Assembly: GCA_950295325.1 (NCBI GenBank)
Contig: OX485805.1
Coordinates: 15,735,501 to 15,799,500 of the forward strand
Source: Polytrichum commune
Lineage: Eukaryota > Streptophyta > Polytrichopsida > Polytrichales > Polytrichaceae
Length of the DNA: 64,000 nt
Reading direction: 5' to 3'
A model generated the notes under the pieces. That model ran no database searches, was not told the DNA's origin, and was given only the letters and a program-made list of their open reading frames with translations. Shown here in pieces: positions 12,301-24,451 of the stretch. Both the position numbers and the translations under genes were made by a program. How positions within the stretch are numbered: position 1 is the first letter of the stretch; every line of letters starts with the position of its first letter.

Positions 12301-15300
12301 AGACGTCCAGAGGTTAGTGCTTCCTATTATGCCTGTATCATGCCAGAGAGAAGTTTGTACAGAAGATTGCACTGAGACTTTTATTTTTCAATCAGGAATG
12401 TGTCGAGGGAGACAGTCTTAATCTTACGTATGGCTTCCGCTGCAGTGGTTGGAAAGTCTGTAACAAACCCATCCACTGTGAAGTTGTCCCCCATGTATCC
12501 AAGATACTCTCGAACTGAGTCATAACTGTAATTATAACTCGACGGGTAGTTGTCATTGGCAAAACCGTAAACAAAGACAGTCAAATTTGCAGCGTGTGCA
12601 TCTTGAACCAAAGTTGTAGCTGGCCTCAAGTACTCTGTCGAATTGTCCACTGAATACACGAGTTCCTTAGGAACTAGAATACCGTGTGCAAAGGTTGCAA
12701 TATAAGTCAAGTTGCTCATAATATGTCCATAAGTCGCGTTGGTGCTCTCCTCCACCATATCCAAGTCCAAAACCTTGAAGATGAGTACTGTTTGGGTTTT
12801 GGCGGCAGTAGGTGCAAGAAGTCTCAAAATGTTCACTTCCGTAGCTGATAAGTAGTCGGGATAATACATCCTCAAGAAACTAGTCAGATAGTTTGACAAA
12901 CTATTTTTTGCAGGATGACTCTGGTAGAACGAAGGATACTGCACACCAATTAAAATCCGTTTAGTGGTCCCGTGGCATACATGAGGACGGCATAATACAT
13001 CTCATCCTAGGTTGACAGCGCAGTTCAACCCATTAATAGCCGAATGCATGGGTATTGATAATCAACATCAACAACGGTATCCAAGAACCTACCTGTCGGT
13101 ATCAAACTTGTAATACCACTCAAATATTCATATTTGGTGGGTATGTCAAGGTGGGAGGACCTTCGTATACCAGAGTCATTATTTGATACTACCGGGATTT
13201 TACATAAGTAGGAAGGTTCTGGCATAGTATATAGACCCAATGGTATCGAAAACACAGATACCCATGCCCTACTGGTATCCAAAAAAGATGATACCGGCCC
13301 AAGACTGGTTCAAGCCTGCCCACTAACTCGCATACAAACATCCATTACAAAATTAAGACAAACTCACAAGGCCCACAGCAGCTCATCTAGAGTACACTTT
13401 GTACAATCCTGAACACTTTATAAAGAAGTTCCACATAAAGATAGACAAGCGTGTACCTCAATGTTAAGCCAGAAATATAGCCCTCTCCCAGGTACAATTG
13501 GACTGATGACTGTCTCAGGCGATAATACGTAGTCCATTCCATCAAAATACGGTGAACGAGAATTCGTATGCTGGATTGCTGCATCCGCCAAAAAAATTCA
13601 ATTTACCTCACAGAATTAGACTACTAGCAATTTGCCCAAGAATTCAGTCAAAAAAACCAGCTGCTCTTCACCATCGCCATCCATGAAAAACTAAATAGCG
13701 TTCGTAATTGCGTTTGCTCGCACAAGGATACATCAACTACATATCACAAGCCCTATTTAGCATTGGACCGAGGGGTCTGTAATTCACACACATTAGCACT
13801 TTAAGATCGACACCAGTTGAGTTGCACACGAAAACACACCAGTGAGGTTTTGAAGTTGTTTCGATGTGTAATCGACTGAGAAGTAGCCGGTTAAAGTCTG
13901 TCCTTGGATCACATAAGTGCTCTGAACAGTCGTGTTTGTAAGAATGATAGTGATGTTTGTTGTCTCGCTTAAATTCCATCCTTGCCGACAGATTCCTTGG
14001 TTATCCTTGGTGAGTTGCAAATCACAGAGAAGTCCCAAAGGCAATGCAGTGCTGTTCACAGCGTCATTGTAGGAAGTGGATGTTTGGTCGGGGTATATGC
14101 CTGAAGAACCGCCGTTGGCAATAACTATAGGAGCAGTCTCTGCAAGCATCAAACCATAAATCGATCAAAAAGGTCAGAACCAAGTACCGGTACGTTGACG
14201 TCAACACAAAATGCTCAAATCTCAAAACACTGCCAAAACCCTTCCTCCAAAGAAGGAAAACTTTGCAGATAGAATCCAGTCGACATGGTCGGATCCGACC
14301 GTGAAACCTAGGCAGACTTCCCCATAACAGAGATAAAATTGAGAAGACTAGCCCCTGAACATAGATCGAGAGATGCGGAACTGTTTTAAAGAGGGATCCG
14401 GATAACAGAGCTAATTCAGGAAGCACTCGAGGAGACTGGTACCTGTAATCGACCAGATACAAACACAGATTTCCATGAAGAAATCGTTGACGAGGGATTG
14501 TAACAGACTGGCGCACCAAACTAGAAGTTGAGCTTCCCCCTAGGTAAAAATCTCTCCACGGCCTATTTTAAGTACAAAATCAGAGAAATGGCTCACACTA
14601 GACTACGATTGCCGGAACGGGTGCTCAAGTCACCATTGGCACATTGCGCAACCGAATTGACAAGAGATGAGCATCTCGTTCTCACCGAGACGCGGTGAAT
14701 GAGATTAAACCGCTCAGGGTAAGCCAGAATCCGAGTACAAACTCCCTCCGAAACCACTCCTGTCATCAGGCACACATTTCGAACTGATTCTATTCAAACA
14801 CGACCCGCCATACCTGACGGTGTGATGATACAGATCTATAGAAACTCCCTGCTGCATTCCTTACACGCGCATACAATGGTTTCATCACCTGCATTCAGAG
14901 GGCTAGAGACGGACAATGCCGTAGATCCACCAACGACCAATGCCCACAAATTTGCAACCGCATACTCGTGGAGTCTACAACAACCGCATGTGGTAGTCTC
15001 CTGATATCTCCTGATTCCAGAGCGAGCGAACGAGCCTCTTGAAGAGGCGCTACCTGTATTGCAGGCAACCATCGACACTGCAGACCCATTGTTGGTTTGA
15101 GGGCCTCCACAAGGCGCCAAGCTTCGATTTGTGTTGCGGACCATCTTGCTCAAACTTTCGAATGCCCGTCCGTCCAGGAGCAATCGATCGTGCGAAACTC
15201 AATGCCGCCTCGAATCCCCTCAAACGAAAACCCAGTAGAACCAGAAGTAGAAGAAAGAAAACTTTCACACCAAAAATGCCCATATTTCATCTCCAGACCG

Positions 15301-15638
15301 CTGACTTTCGAAATTTTTCAAAAATATCCATCCGGGAGCAATCGGTGCACACCCAATGCACAGAATCCCAACTCCGCAACCTACTAGAGCCACCGCAAGA
15401 CCCGGCATCCAAGTACCACACGACCGGAACCCCACCGAACACTTCACCCTCCCACCGCATTCATTTATTCATTCATTTCGGGCAAGCAAGGAAGGAAGAG
15501 AGAGGAGATAGAGGGATAGTACGCACTGTTGAGTGTCTGCCATCCGAGGGTGGAGTTGTAGGCCGAGCTCCCTCCAATGCACGCCAACACCAGTAGCACC
15601 AAGGCCAAGTGCGAGATCCTCATTGTTGGCAACCGCAT
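9320..15638 (-). CDS. SHV3-like GPI-anchored protein with two GDPD domains, ten exons
   Basis: The exons are 15638-15527, 14139-13840, 13578-13457, 12938-12428, 12294-12250, 11744-11436, 11244-11102, 10815-10597, 10463-10190 and 9666-9320. All use GT-AG and join in frame to 793 residues, close to the family size. A hydrophobic signal peptide covers residues 6-25. GDPD domain 1 starts near 39 with VIANGG (43-48) and ends with VTDFP. Domain 2 starts near 370 with SHNGASGD (376-383), continues with GADYIDCTVQ and ends with ITDFP. A Pro/Ser-rich linker precedes a 17-residue hydrophobic tail, which is a GPI-attachment signal. SHV3 proteins are known to sit on the plasma membrane and affect cell-wall cellulose and pectin in root hairs. 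Domain 1 lacks the catalytic His of true GDPDs, and in domain 2 the E-x-D pair reads D-x-T; both are normal for this family, whose enzyme activity is doubtful. A second in-frame ATG lies five codons in. Confidence 0.93.
9667..10189 (-). other. GDPD intron 9 carrying a dispersed repeat (family C)
   Basis: The intron is 523 bp. Positions 9950-10130 match four other places in the window: 21000-21190, 26120-26330, 53755-53935 (opposite strand) and 58610-58790. Shared words are cccccaatt, caaattttgaacacat, and a block of the type ccacacctaaccacataccactcaaa. I see no coding sequence and no clear terminal inverted repeat, so the element class is unknown. Confidence 0.6.
12939..13456 (-). other. GDPD intron 3
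   Basis: The intron is 518 bp with a GTAC donor and a TGTGCAG acceptor. It contains several ggtatcNNN..gtatc words around 13050-13290 that look like a degraded short repeat. No gene is seen. Confidence 0.6.
14140..15526 (-). other. GDPD intron 1, 1.39 kb
   Basis: The first intron is the largest of the gene. It begins GTGCGT after a phase-1 exon end and finishes TTGCAG. Open frames on both strands here (for example 15039-15596) overlap the intron and first exon and show no domain, so I read them as chance. A long first intron near the promoter often holds control elements in plants, but I see no specific site. Confidence 0.6.
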
Positions 15639-16260
15639 CTCCTCCGAAACTCTGAGGCCGCTTTGCCTCCTTCAGTGTGATGATGTGACGTTATGTTATG
15701 TTATGTTATGTTGAACCCTACAGCTGATGCAGTCAAAATGGGAGCTTAGCCCGCCCTCCTCCGACTTGCTCCGCCTTCATCCTCCACACTCCATAGCCTG
15801 TGCGAGAGGGAGGGAACGAGCGAGCGAGCGAGCAAAGGAGGTGAGAGACGCTCCGCTGTCTTCTCGTCGACTCTCTCTCCAGCCTACAGACTCTTCTCTT
15901 CCCAGGAGACGACGTTCCCACTCGAGTTCCCGTCTCCCCGTGCGAGTTCCCATGAGAGTTCCCGGGGCCTCGCCACGGACGCGGTGGGGATTTCCAAGCT
16001 CCTGGAGTCTTCCCGGTCCCACACGTCGCGGTCTCGAATCGCCAGATTCGCCACCCCGGCCCGGCCTTCCTTCGCTTCACCTTCCTAACTCGGCTCACTC
16101 CAGGCTCTCGCGCTTCACATCCCCAAACGTCCGTTTGGTTGCCGAATCCTGGCTGAGATGCTCAAGAGCCTCTTCATAGTCTTCCATCCTGGCTGAGATG
16201 CTCAAGAGCCTCTTCATAGTCTTCCATCCTGCCTGCTCTCTAGGCCCGGTGTGAAAAAGC
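15639..16260 (-). promoter_or_regulatory. GC-rich 5' region of the GDPD gene
   Basis: The DNA upstream of the start codon is clearly richer in G+C than the surrounding AT-rich DNA, from about 15730 to 16140. It holds a tandem gttat pentamer run at 15691-15713 and a gagc/gagg purine stretch at 15808-15845. The open frames here arise from this composition. It most likely holds the 5' leader and core promoter of the GDPD gene. A 40-bp tandem duplication follows at about 16148-16228. Confidence 0.45.
16148..16228. repeat. 40-bp perfect tandem duplication
   Basis: A 40-base unit starting cctggctgagatgctcaag occurs twice in a row without a mismatch. Identity this high beside diverged repeats points to a recent duplication, or to an assembly error. 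Confidence 0.85.
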
Positions 16261-16773
16261 TTTCACATTGTTTGGGGGGCTCACTAACCTCTTCTTATGT
16301 GTAGAGTTACTAGGATGGGTTTACATCAGGGTCCGGGTCCAAGAAACTTGGGATCGAACACAACACCCTGCTTGAATGGACCTTCTTTTCCAGACCCGCT
16401 CCACGTCCGGTTTCTCAAACAAGGAGCAATCCTTTCTTGAGTTACAGTCGAACGAGACTTGGCAGAAAAAGCAATGCCGCAAATCGGTAGTGTGTTTGGG
16501 GGAGGATTGGCAGTAAATGTCAGCATGGACTTGCTAGATGAAGCAAACATCTTATTGGGCGACGGGGCAGATGCATTTTGTGTCGGTCGTCTACCCTGGC
16601 AAGGGGTACATGTATGTGTCAAGAGTATGAATTTACGGCGATTAGAAGGCAGTAGTACCGAGGCGAGGTGCAGGTTGTGTCGTTGCATGCACAAGGTACA
16701 ACAATAATTATATTTGAGTTTGTGTCAGGCGCCATGATTGCGATTTTTCTTCTCTGATGCGGATGAGTACACC
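16261..16773. other. Intergenic stretch with unrecognised open frames
   Basis: Both strands are open for about 80-120 codons between 16326 and 16707. No domain is recognised in either reading. It could be a fragment of a captured gene; nothing beyond openness supports this. Confidence 0.2.
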
Positions 16774-16982
16774 GTTTATGGCATTCAGTGTCACTTACTA
16801 TTTGGAGTTACGCATTGCTATAACATTTTATCGTTACTGTAAATTTTCACCAAGCAAAGATGTTAATGTTATTTAGTGTCCAAACAAACAATTTGACCTT
16901 TGTTGGTAAAAAACGAGATCGATAGTAAAACGTTATAGCACAATATAACTCCAAATAGTAAATGACACTAAACACCACAAAC
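16774..16982. mobile_element. MITE with terminal inverted repeats of about 65 bp
   Basis: The left arm begins gtttatggcattcagtgtca and continues through tactatttggagtta. The right arm ends with tgacactaaacaccacaaac and carries taactccaaatagta. The arms pair over about 65 bp with few mismatches, leaving a core of about 80 bp. The same terminal word (tgacactaaataccataaac type) marks larger elements at 26806, 28116, 28127, 33470, 50594 and 51105, so they belong to one superfamily. No coding capacity is present. Confidence 0.8.
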
Positions 16983-18640
16983 AATGTAGTGTGTGGGTGG
17001 TGAATGTTGGTTGTGTGGCACTTGGGACGGTGAATAATAAGTAAAATGCAACGTCTTCACGGTTCTCAATACTTTATTTTTCTCTATGCGAAAGCAAATG
17101 TTTGTGAGACAATACTAACCCCAAGGACAAATTTTCATGTTCAAAATCGATTGCTCTGCAAATTTCGGTATGTTGGTAGTTTGTGACGCACCATCAAATC
17201 TCCAACTTGCAGTGAGGTCTTTGCACATATGGTGTGTTGCATTCTTGTGATGCAACTTCATCATGCATTTTCAATCTTCTCTTCATAAAGGTTGGAGGTA
17301 AATTAGGAGAATGAAAGAGATCAAGTGTCATTTGGTTTCCAGTGCTACCCGATTTGTTGCTCAAACTACGATTTCGTTTTTCTTGCAAGCCTCCTAGCAC
17401 GAGTGTGAGAAAACTAATTGGATGTAGACAACGCATTGAGAGGTTTGTTCAATCCATCACATGATATATATGAGGACGACCATATCCAAATCACAACGCA
17501 ACCTAAGCTTGAAAGGAACTTGGTGTTGAGGAGGTTCTCGATGCATCTTTAAGTTCTATTGGAGGGTTTCCAAGATCCACACACTTGTTGCATCGAAGTC
17601 ACACGTGGAAGAAGGCTAAAGAAAGTAGCTATACAATGCTCAACTGGGGATTGCTTGTGATCAATGTTGCAATATTGTGGTGAACGGAGAGGCATGGTTC
17701 CTTTTTGTGTTTTTAGCAAAGTGAGAACCAATCATGGTTATTTGAGGAGCTTTATGAGTTGTAAATTTATTTATTTTACAAATAACATATGTGTTTTGGT
17801 ATGTGTACGTTGATGTGTCCCTTTTGATGGTGTTTGGCCAAGGACAAGGATCACAAAATTACACTTGAGCCATGTGGCTGGATATTACTTCACTTTTGTC
17901 ACTTATGTCATGACATGGACCCTTGTATTTTATTTTTCCTTTAGCATGAGAGACACATACCAATGCTAATATTTATTTAAAAAAAGGTTTCAATAGGAAC
18001 CCAACAAACAAGATGTTTACGAGTTCTTAACATCTAATTAAATATGGCATTGAAATCGGTGTGACATGTTAATTTGAATCGTCTTTGTGACTTGTCACAT
18101 GGCATTCTCTCTAGTTTGTCACCCTAGTGGTCTTGTGATTGCAAGACAAAGTCTAGTGCGACCACACTATATCAAATAAACTTTAATGTACTTAGGAAAC
18201 GTGAAACATATAAAAAAAAGGTGCACCTTTGTGTACTATGTTTATCTCCATGACTTTGTAGTAAGTAGATAGAAGTTTGAGGTGTATCCACCGTCTTCGT
18301 CGGACATTTTAGGTCAAACCAATGCTTTTCGACCATGGAGGAGGAGCTATACTAAACAATCCTATTACTATGGGCCACAATGTGTTTTCTATAGCCCATG
18401 TTAAATCTCATAATCAACACTATGCGGGGTCACATTGTTTTCAACCCATGCTAAATTTCTAGCCAAAAAAAAAACATAACAAGGACCACAGTCATTGTTT
18501 TCCTACAAAAACCAATGTAATTGATTGTTTATGTGTGCTACTTATGTCATGTGACTAATATTTCATTTGTTGATTAGAAGTCTTCATGAAGAACTCAGGG
18601 GAAGACTTGGGGTCTCGGACCAACGTTATGTCCACCTTGA
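16983..18640. other. AT-rich intergenic DNA, no supported gene
   Basis: Frames at 17194-17436 and 17549-17731 (minus) have no recognisable motif. Sequence near 18650-18710 repeats cacactaat three times and resembles the ends of the small MITE at 53350. I see nothing else. Confidence 0.4.
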
Positions 18641-19087
18641 CTAGAAAATTAACATGACCCACACTAATTATTGCCACACTAATTTTCCACCCACACTAAT
18701 AGGACTATTTAGTGTACTTGCCCCTCTCAACCGACGCTCTCGGAAAGCTCGCGGTCATGCGGTTTGGGCCCTAAGTACAGTACATAGCGACATAATGGCA
18801 GCTGCAACAAAGGGCGGCAACTTCTTCAGCAATATTTAGCTATTGGAAATGGGTTAAGAAATGAACTGGGGAGTACGAAAGTCACACACTATGCACTGGT
18901 ACACATACTATATAATTACGGGGTGGACCTTAAGAGTGACTGTATCAATCCAGATTCTTGCAAGTGGCCAGCTACACTTATACAGTAGCTGTAATGTTGA
19001 AAATGAATATGTCAAAGACATCGTTATTCAAATACGTACACCGGCTTATGTAATTAACTTACTTACTTAGGGCCATGCATGCACTTC

Positions 19088-19960
19088 ACACACGAGCCAA
19101 CAGCTGTGTCCATGAAATTGCTAGAGCCCAAAAGAAGGTGTCCAAAGCCCATCCCAAGATACTTCCAAAATCATGTAGTGTGGTCACGGGTCCTCAAGTG
19201 TGGTGTGGTGTGGTGTGAAGTCATATGCGGCCGGTCCTCAACCAAATGCCAGTTCGATGAATTTCTATTCATGCGAGGTCCTTACACATGATAAAATATA
19301 GTAAACCAACGGTGGTGAGTTTTCGGAGTGCCGTGGTCTCCCGGTTTTGTGTCAAGCCTACCTCCGAGAAGTCGTTTCTAAAAACAATATAAGTGACCAT
19401 GAACCATGATCCATCCGATGTCATGTAGCTTAGGGATCAGTGTAGAGTTTACATCCATCTTGCATTCACTTATTCCACCGCTCCCTCAAGTGTAGCGTGA
19501 ATTGAACTTGCACCAGCTCTACCTTTTCCACCGATGAGAGTGCTTGAAGTGCCTTGGTCACGGGTCCCTCAGCCTTGTCGTGTGAAGTGGCCCTTAGGGC
19601 TACTTCCCACATAAGCCAAGAGCCGTGACCATGAAATTGTGAGAGCCCAAAAGAAAGTGTCCAAGGGCCGTCCCAAGACACCTCCAAACTCATTCCGTGT
19701 GGTGATGGACCCTCAAGTGTAGTGTGAAGCCATATGTGACCGGGCCCTCAACCAAATGCTATTTCGATGAGTTTCTATTCACGCGGGTCCTCACACATAA
19801 TAAATCAACGGTTGTGAGTGTGCGGAGTGCCATAATCTCCCAGTTTTGTGTGCGGCCTGCCTCCAAGAGATGGTGTTTGAAAATAGTCCAAGTAAGCATG
19901 AAACTTGATCCATTTGATGTCACATAGGAATCCAAGTAGACTTTACATGCACCTTGGCGC
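19088..19960. repeat. Two direct copies of a 350-bp repeat, 525 bp apart
   Basis: The block at 19088-19460 recurs at 19613-19950. Shared words include gagcccaaaagaa, gtgtccaa, ccctcaaccaaatgc, ttctattca and cggagtgcc. The second copy is entered by agtggcccttagggc (19589-19604), the terminal word of dispersed family B. A piece similar to the copies' ends also follows each (gagagtgcttgaag at about 19535 and 19974). No coding sequence is seen. Confidence 0.75.
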
Positions 19961-19999
19961 CGTTTTCCACCAATGAGAGTGCTTGAAGCATAAGTTAAT

Positions 20000-22650
20000 T
20001 GGTGATGGGCCCTCAGCGTGGTCGTGTGGAGTGGGCTCCATGTCTGACACTGGGATCGGCGGCCTGCAATGGCAGCACTCCATGTAACTTATTATTACCC
20101 TCCAGTGCTGTAGAAGTTGCTGTTTAACTTAGTTTATCTCATGGGAACCTTCTGGCCTCACTGGCGTAGCTTAAGTTAGTTGGATTATACTTTCCTTTTT
20201 AGCACTCAAAAGGAAGGGGCTGCCTCTCACCCAGCTCATGAACTGCATGCAATGATGGTGATACGGTTTATATGCGGGGCTGTTTACGCCATAGACCACA
20301 AAGTTGTCCCATGTCAGATGGCTTTTTCCCATGGTCACACTTTCATGGTTTAGGTCTGGGAAGAATGCACTTTTTTGAAAGTCTTTGGGTCCTTGGTTAG
20401 GTGTAAACCAAATGTGGGTTAAGAGGAGTGACCATGCACCTAAGAAGTGGATGTGTGTTTTTGTTTTTTAAATATATGTCTGAAAAGGGATTTTTGGGAT
20501 TTTTTTTCCATGTTTGATTTTCCTTCCCTTCTTTCCTCTTAACTATGGTATAGAAATATTAAAACGGCATTTCTCTACCATGGTCTCTTGATATTTGCAG
20601 CAAGAGAACCTCTTTTGACTTCACAAAACCGATTGGACCATGATAGTGGATATCTAGGAATGAGAATAGGCCTTCTGGGGGGGGGGGGGGGGGGACCTCG
20701 AGTTCCCTGGTTACTCTTACAAAATAAAATCTTGATGTAAACGGAAGTGACGGGACAAGTTCAACAACCAATCACATATTTATTTTAGAGGAGCAAGGGA
20801 TGACTTCGCAGTCCATGATGGAATCAACCCCTAATTTGTCCTTGCGACAAATGGCTCTATCAAGGTTGGTTTCTTCATGTTTGTTATAAATCACAACCCC
20901 GATTCACAAACTCTTCAATCACATAGAAATTGGGAGCATGCCCTAAATTCACATGACAAACTTTCCAAAGGTGATGGTCATGGAGCCATTATTTGATCAA
21001 ATTACCCCCCCCCCCCCCCCAATTTGTGTTGACTATAGAACCTAGATTGGTCAACAAAATTTGAATACGCAATTCAATTTGTTTTAAGTACATGTATTTT
21101 TGGTGTTTGCTCTTAAATCACACCTAACCATGCACCACGCACATACAAGTGCCCATCTAGAATAAGTAACCGAAGTGGGCCCACTCACCTTACTTTTCAA
21201 TAATTCAAGGAGGATTCCGGAAGCAATCCAAGTGCACGAGCATGTGTAGGACATTGTGGATGGACTTTAATTGCACTTAAAGACATGTCATTCTATAGCG
21301 GGGACTTCCAAATCCACATACACTTGTGACCGTTGCATGCGTATTGGACTTTGCTTTGTTTAGCTAGTAGTTATGAATTAAGATGATTGTCATTTCATGT
21401 TTCAAAATAGTAGTTGATAATTTGCAATAGTAAAAATAGTAGGTCAAAATGAAATTTCTCTTTCTATGGACTTGAACCTATATATAACAGTGTTGTAATA
21501 TATGTGGTTCTATTGTGGGCACTTTCAAATCCATGTGCATTTGTGGCTTTTGGATTAGAGTAGGAATTGTTTCATCATGTTAGCAACTGCAAATCATGGA
21601 TATTATCATTTGAAGTTTACTAATCGTAGTTGAAATGCAAAAATTATAGTAGGTCAAAGCGAGGATTATATTTCTCTTTGAACCTTCATTTCCTAGAGTG
21701 TATTATGTTTTCATTAGATCATCTAAACAATAATCTTTCTAGACCTCAATTTTTTTGCACCTAAAAAAAATTGTTGCTAGTGATTTAAAGATCGTATCAA
21801 ATTGACTTTGAATGATTAAAAATCAAGAAATTGTGATAAATACATGCAATCAAATTATAGTCAAAGCTTTCAAGACTTTGTTATGCACTTTGAGGTAAGT
21901 AAAAACGTCTAGAGAAAATTGAGAATTTTCAATCAAAATAAGTTGAACTTTCCATATATAGTAGTATATAAACAAAGGGAAAAGTTAATTCATTCTTGAC
22001 TTTAAGAACCTCTTGTGAACGACCATCTTTTCATATTGGAATGGGATCATTGCCATTGACAATAAATTTTCATTAGAAACACGATGATACATGTTGTAAC
22101 CTTCCTAGCACCTTCCTTTGGGATGAATTTGCCTTTAGGAGTCATTCATAACCCCATAAGTGGCCTCTCAAGAAGTTAAAGGTTAAGTGAACACATAGGC
22201 TTCATCCTAACTATTGAACCCAACATGGGTGTCTAAGACATGTTGAGCCCATAGTCCAATCTCATCGTAACATCATCATTTCGTGTTTGTCCATACATTA
22301 AAAGTCTTGCCATATATCACTTAAATAAAGGTGTTGGGTTGGTTAGTAAGAGTGACCACTTAAGGCACACACATCATGTAGGGTATGCAACTCTATTGTA
22401 CACTTCTAATTGCACAAACATTTTTTGAACTTGCAGCTTACATGGACTTAAAAACGTTTCATGTGGGTAAATGTTCATAACACTTACTGAGAGGGAGGGC
22501 CAACTAAAGGAGGGAGAGATTGAAAATAATGGTACTTATTATAAAACATGAAAATTTTAATTTTACATATAAATCAATCCCGAATTTATTTAGTGAACTT
22601 AAATATAGGATGAACCAACAACCAACCTACATGGGGCATGCTTTTTATTG
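20000..22650. other. Repeat-rich intergenic DNA with two long G/C runs
   Basis: An 18-base G run lies at 20677-20694 and a 16-base C run at 21005-21020. The second lies inside a copy of dispersed family C (21000-21190). The part from 22460 to 22660 resembles 36465-36680, sharing the words ttcataacacttact and gggcatg. No gene is supported. Confidence 0.5.
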
Positions 22651-23069
22651 CTACCCCTCGGTCAGTGTTAGGAAACCAAATCCCAGCTTGATGTACTAGA
22701 ATTCAACTTTCTCTAATTACCAAATTCATTTTCTTCAATGCACTTTTAAGTACGTGGGTCTGTAAGAATATCCGACACGAGTGTTATGGTGTTTTTGAGC
22801 GATCTTGAAACTTGAGATTCACAAGCTTTCTCAATAAGTTAACGTACCCATGGGTAGGTTGTCTACATACAAATGCAAGTAACTTACGAAGCAACAAGGC
22901 TACCGTAGCTTAGCATGCGGCTGGGGTGAAACCAACATGTACATTGGTTCCCTTGAGGCAAGGGTTTAGGCATCCAACAAGGAACTAGTGTATGGGTTGG
23001 TTCGCCCAAATCCTAGCATGCATGGTGCTTATAACACGAGAATTGACGGACATATCATTGGGTGGGTTA

Positions 23070-23205
23070 AGGGTTAGTTTCCATGTAGGTTGTTCGTCCA
23101 CCAGATTCTATTGGAAAATGTAGATTCCACAATTTATTGGATATGCGGAATCTACATTTCCACTAGAATCTGGTGGACGAACAACCTACATGGAAACTAA
23201 CCCTA
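23070..23205. repeat. Hairpin 1 of the tandem units
   Basis: The left arm runs from agggttagtttccatgtagg and the right arm ends cctacatggaaactaaccct. Pairing extends about 60 bp on each side around a short loop near 23137. The outer arm words are ggttgttcgtccacc and ggtggacgaacaacc, an exact complement pair. Confidence 0.85.
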
Positions 23206-23561
23206 AGCTAGCTACTTGTGCAACATCTCCATTCAGTAACTCCACTCTGAAAATACATGTACTATAATTTTCTTTGTTGACTGGAATCCAGCTTCCTCCA
23301 TTTACCTAGTTCATTTTCTTCATTGCACTTTGTAAGTTAGTACATGGGTCTGTAAGAATATCTGACACGAGTGTTCTGGTGTGTGTTTGAGTGATCTTGA
23401 AACTTGAGATTCATCACAAGCTTTCTCAGTAAGTTAACGTACCCATGGGTAGGTTGTCTACATACAAATGCAAGTAACTTGCGAAGCAGCCAGACTACCG
23501 TAGCATAACATGCACGGTGCTTACGACATGAAAAATCTTGGGCGTATCGTTGGGTGGGTTA

Positions 23562-23685
23562 AGGGTTAGTTTCCACGTAGGCCGCTCGCCCACCAGATTC
23601 TAGTGGAAATGTAGATTCCACCATGTAGATTCTACATTTCCACTAGAATCTGATGGGCGAGTGGCTTGCATGGAAACTAACCCTA
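23562..23685. repeat. Hairpin 2 of the tandem units
   Basis: The arms carry gattctagtggaaatgtaga and its complement around a very short loop, with outer arms gccgctcgcccacc and gatgggcgagtggc. The outer arms differ from hairpin 1 on both sides in a matching way. Confidence 0.85.
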
Positions 23686-24036
23686 AGTTAGCTACTTGTG
23701 CAACCTCTCCATTCAGTAACTCCACTCTGAAAATACATGTACTATAACTTGCTTATTTGACTGGAATTCAGCTTCCTCCACTTACCTGGTTCATCTTCTT
23801 CATTGCACTTTTAAGTACATGGGTCTGTAAGAATATCCAACACGAGTGCTCTGGTGTGTGTTTGAGTGATCTTGAAACTTGAGATTCACAGGCTTTCTCA
23901 GTAAGTTAACGTACCCATGGGTAGGTTGTCTACATACAAATGCAAGTGACTTGCGAAGCAGCCAGCAGACTACCGTATCATAGCATGCACGGTGCTTACA
24001 ACATGAAAAATCTTGGGCGTATCGTTGGGTGGATTA

Positions 24037-24161
24037 AGGGTTAGTTTCCACGTAGGCCGCTCGCCCACCAGATTCTAGTGGAAATGTAGATTCCACCATG
24101 TAGATTCTACATTTCCACTAGAATCTGGTGGGCGAGTGGCTTGCATGGAAACTAACCCTAA
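24037..24161. repeat. Hairpin 3 of the tandem units
   Basis: It is almost the same as hairpin 2, with ggtgggcgagtggc in the right arm, so pairing is better by one base. The loop is the few bases around ccaccatgtag at about 24096. Confidence 0.85.
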
Positions 24162-24451
24162 GTTAGCTACTTGTGCAACATCTCCATTCAGTAACTCCAC
24201 TCTGAAAATACATGTACTGTAACTTGCTTATTTGACTGGAATTCAGCTTCTTCCACTTACCTAGTTCATCTTCTTCATTGCACTTTTAAGTACATGGGTC
24301 TGTAAGAATATCCAACACGAGTGTTCTGGTGTGTTTTTGAGTGATCTTGAAACTTGAGATTCACAAGCTTTCTCAGTACGTTAACTTTCCCATGGGTAGG
24401 TTGTCTACATGGAAATGCAAGTAACTTGCGAAGCAGCAAGGCTCCTGTAGC

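Noticed and set aside
15727-16179. 150-codon frame on the plus strand upstream of the GDPD gene
   Set aside because: It sits in GC-rich promoter DNA where several frames on both strands are open together, crosses a 40-bp duplication and shows no domain.
22880-23010. tRNA-like words in the extra block of hairpin unit 1
   Set aside because: No cloverleaf with a proper acceptor stem and T-loop could be formed by eye.
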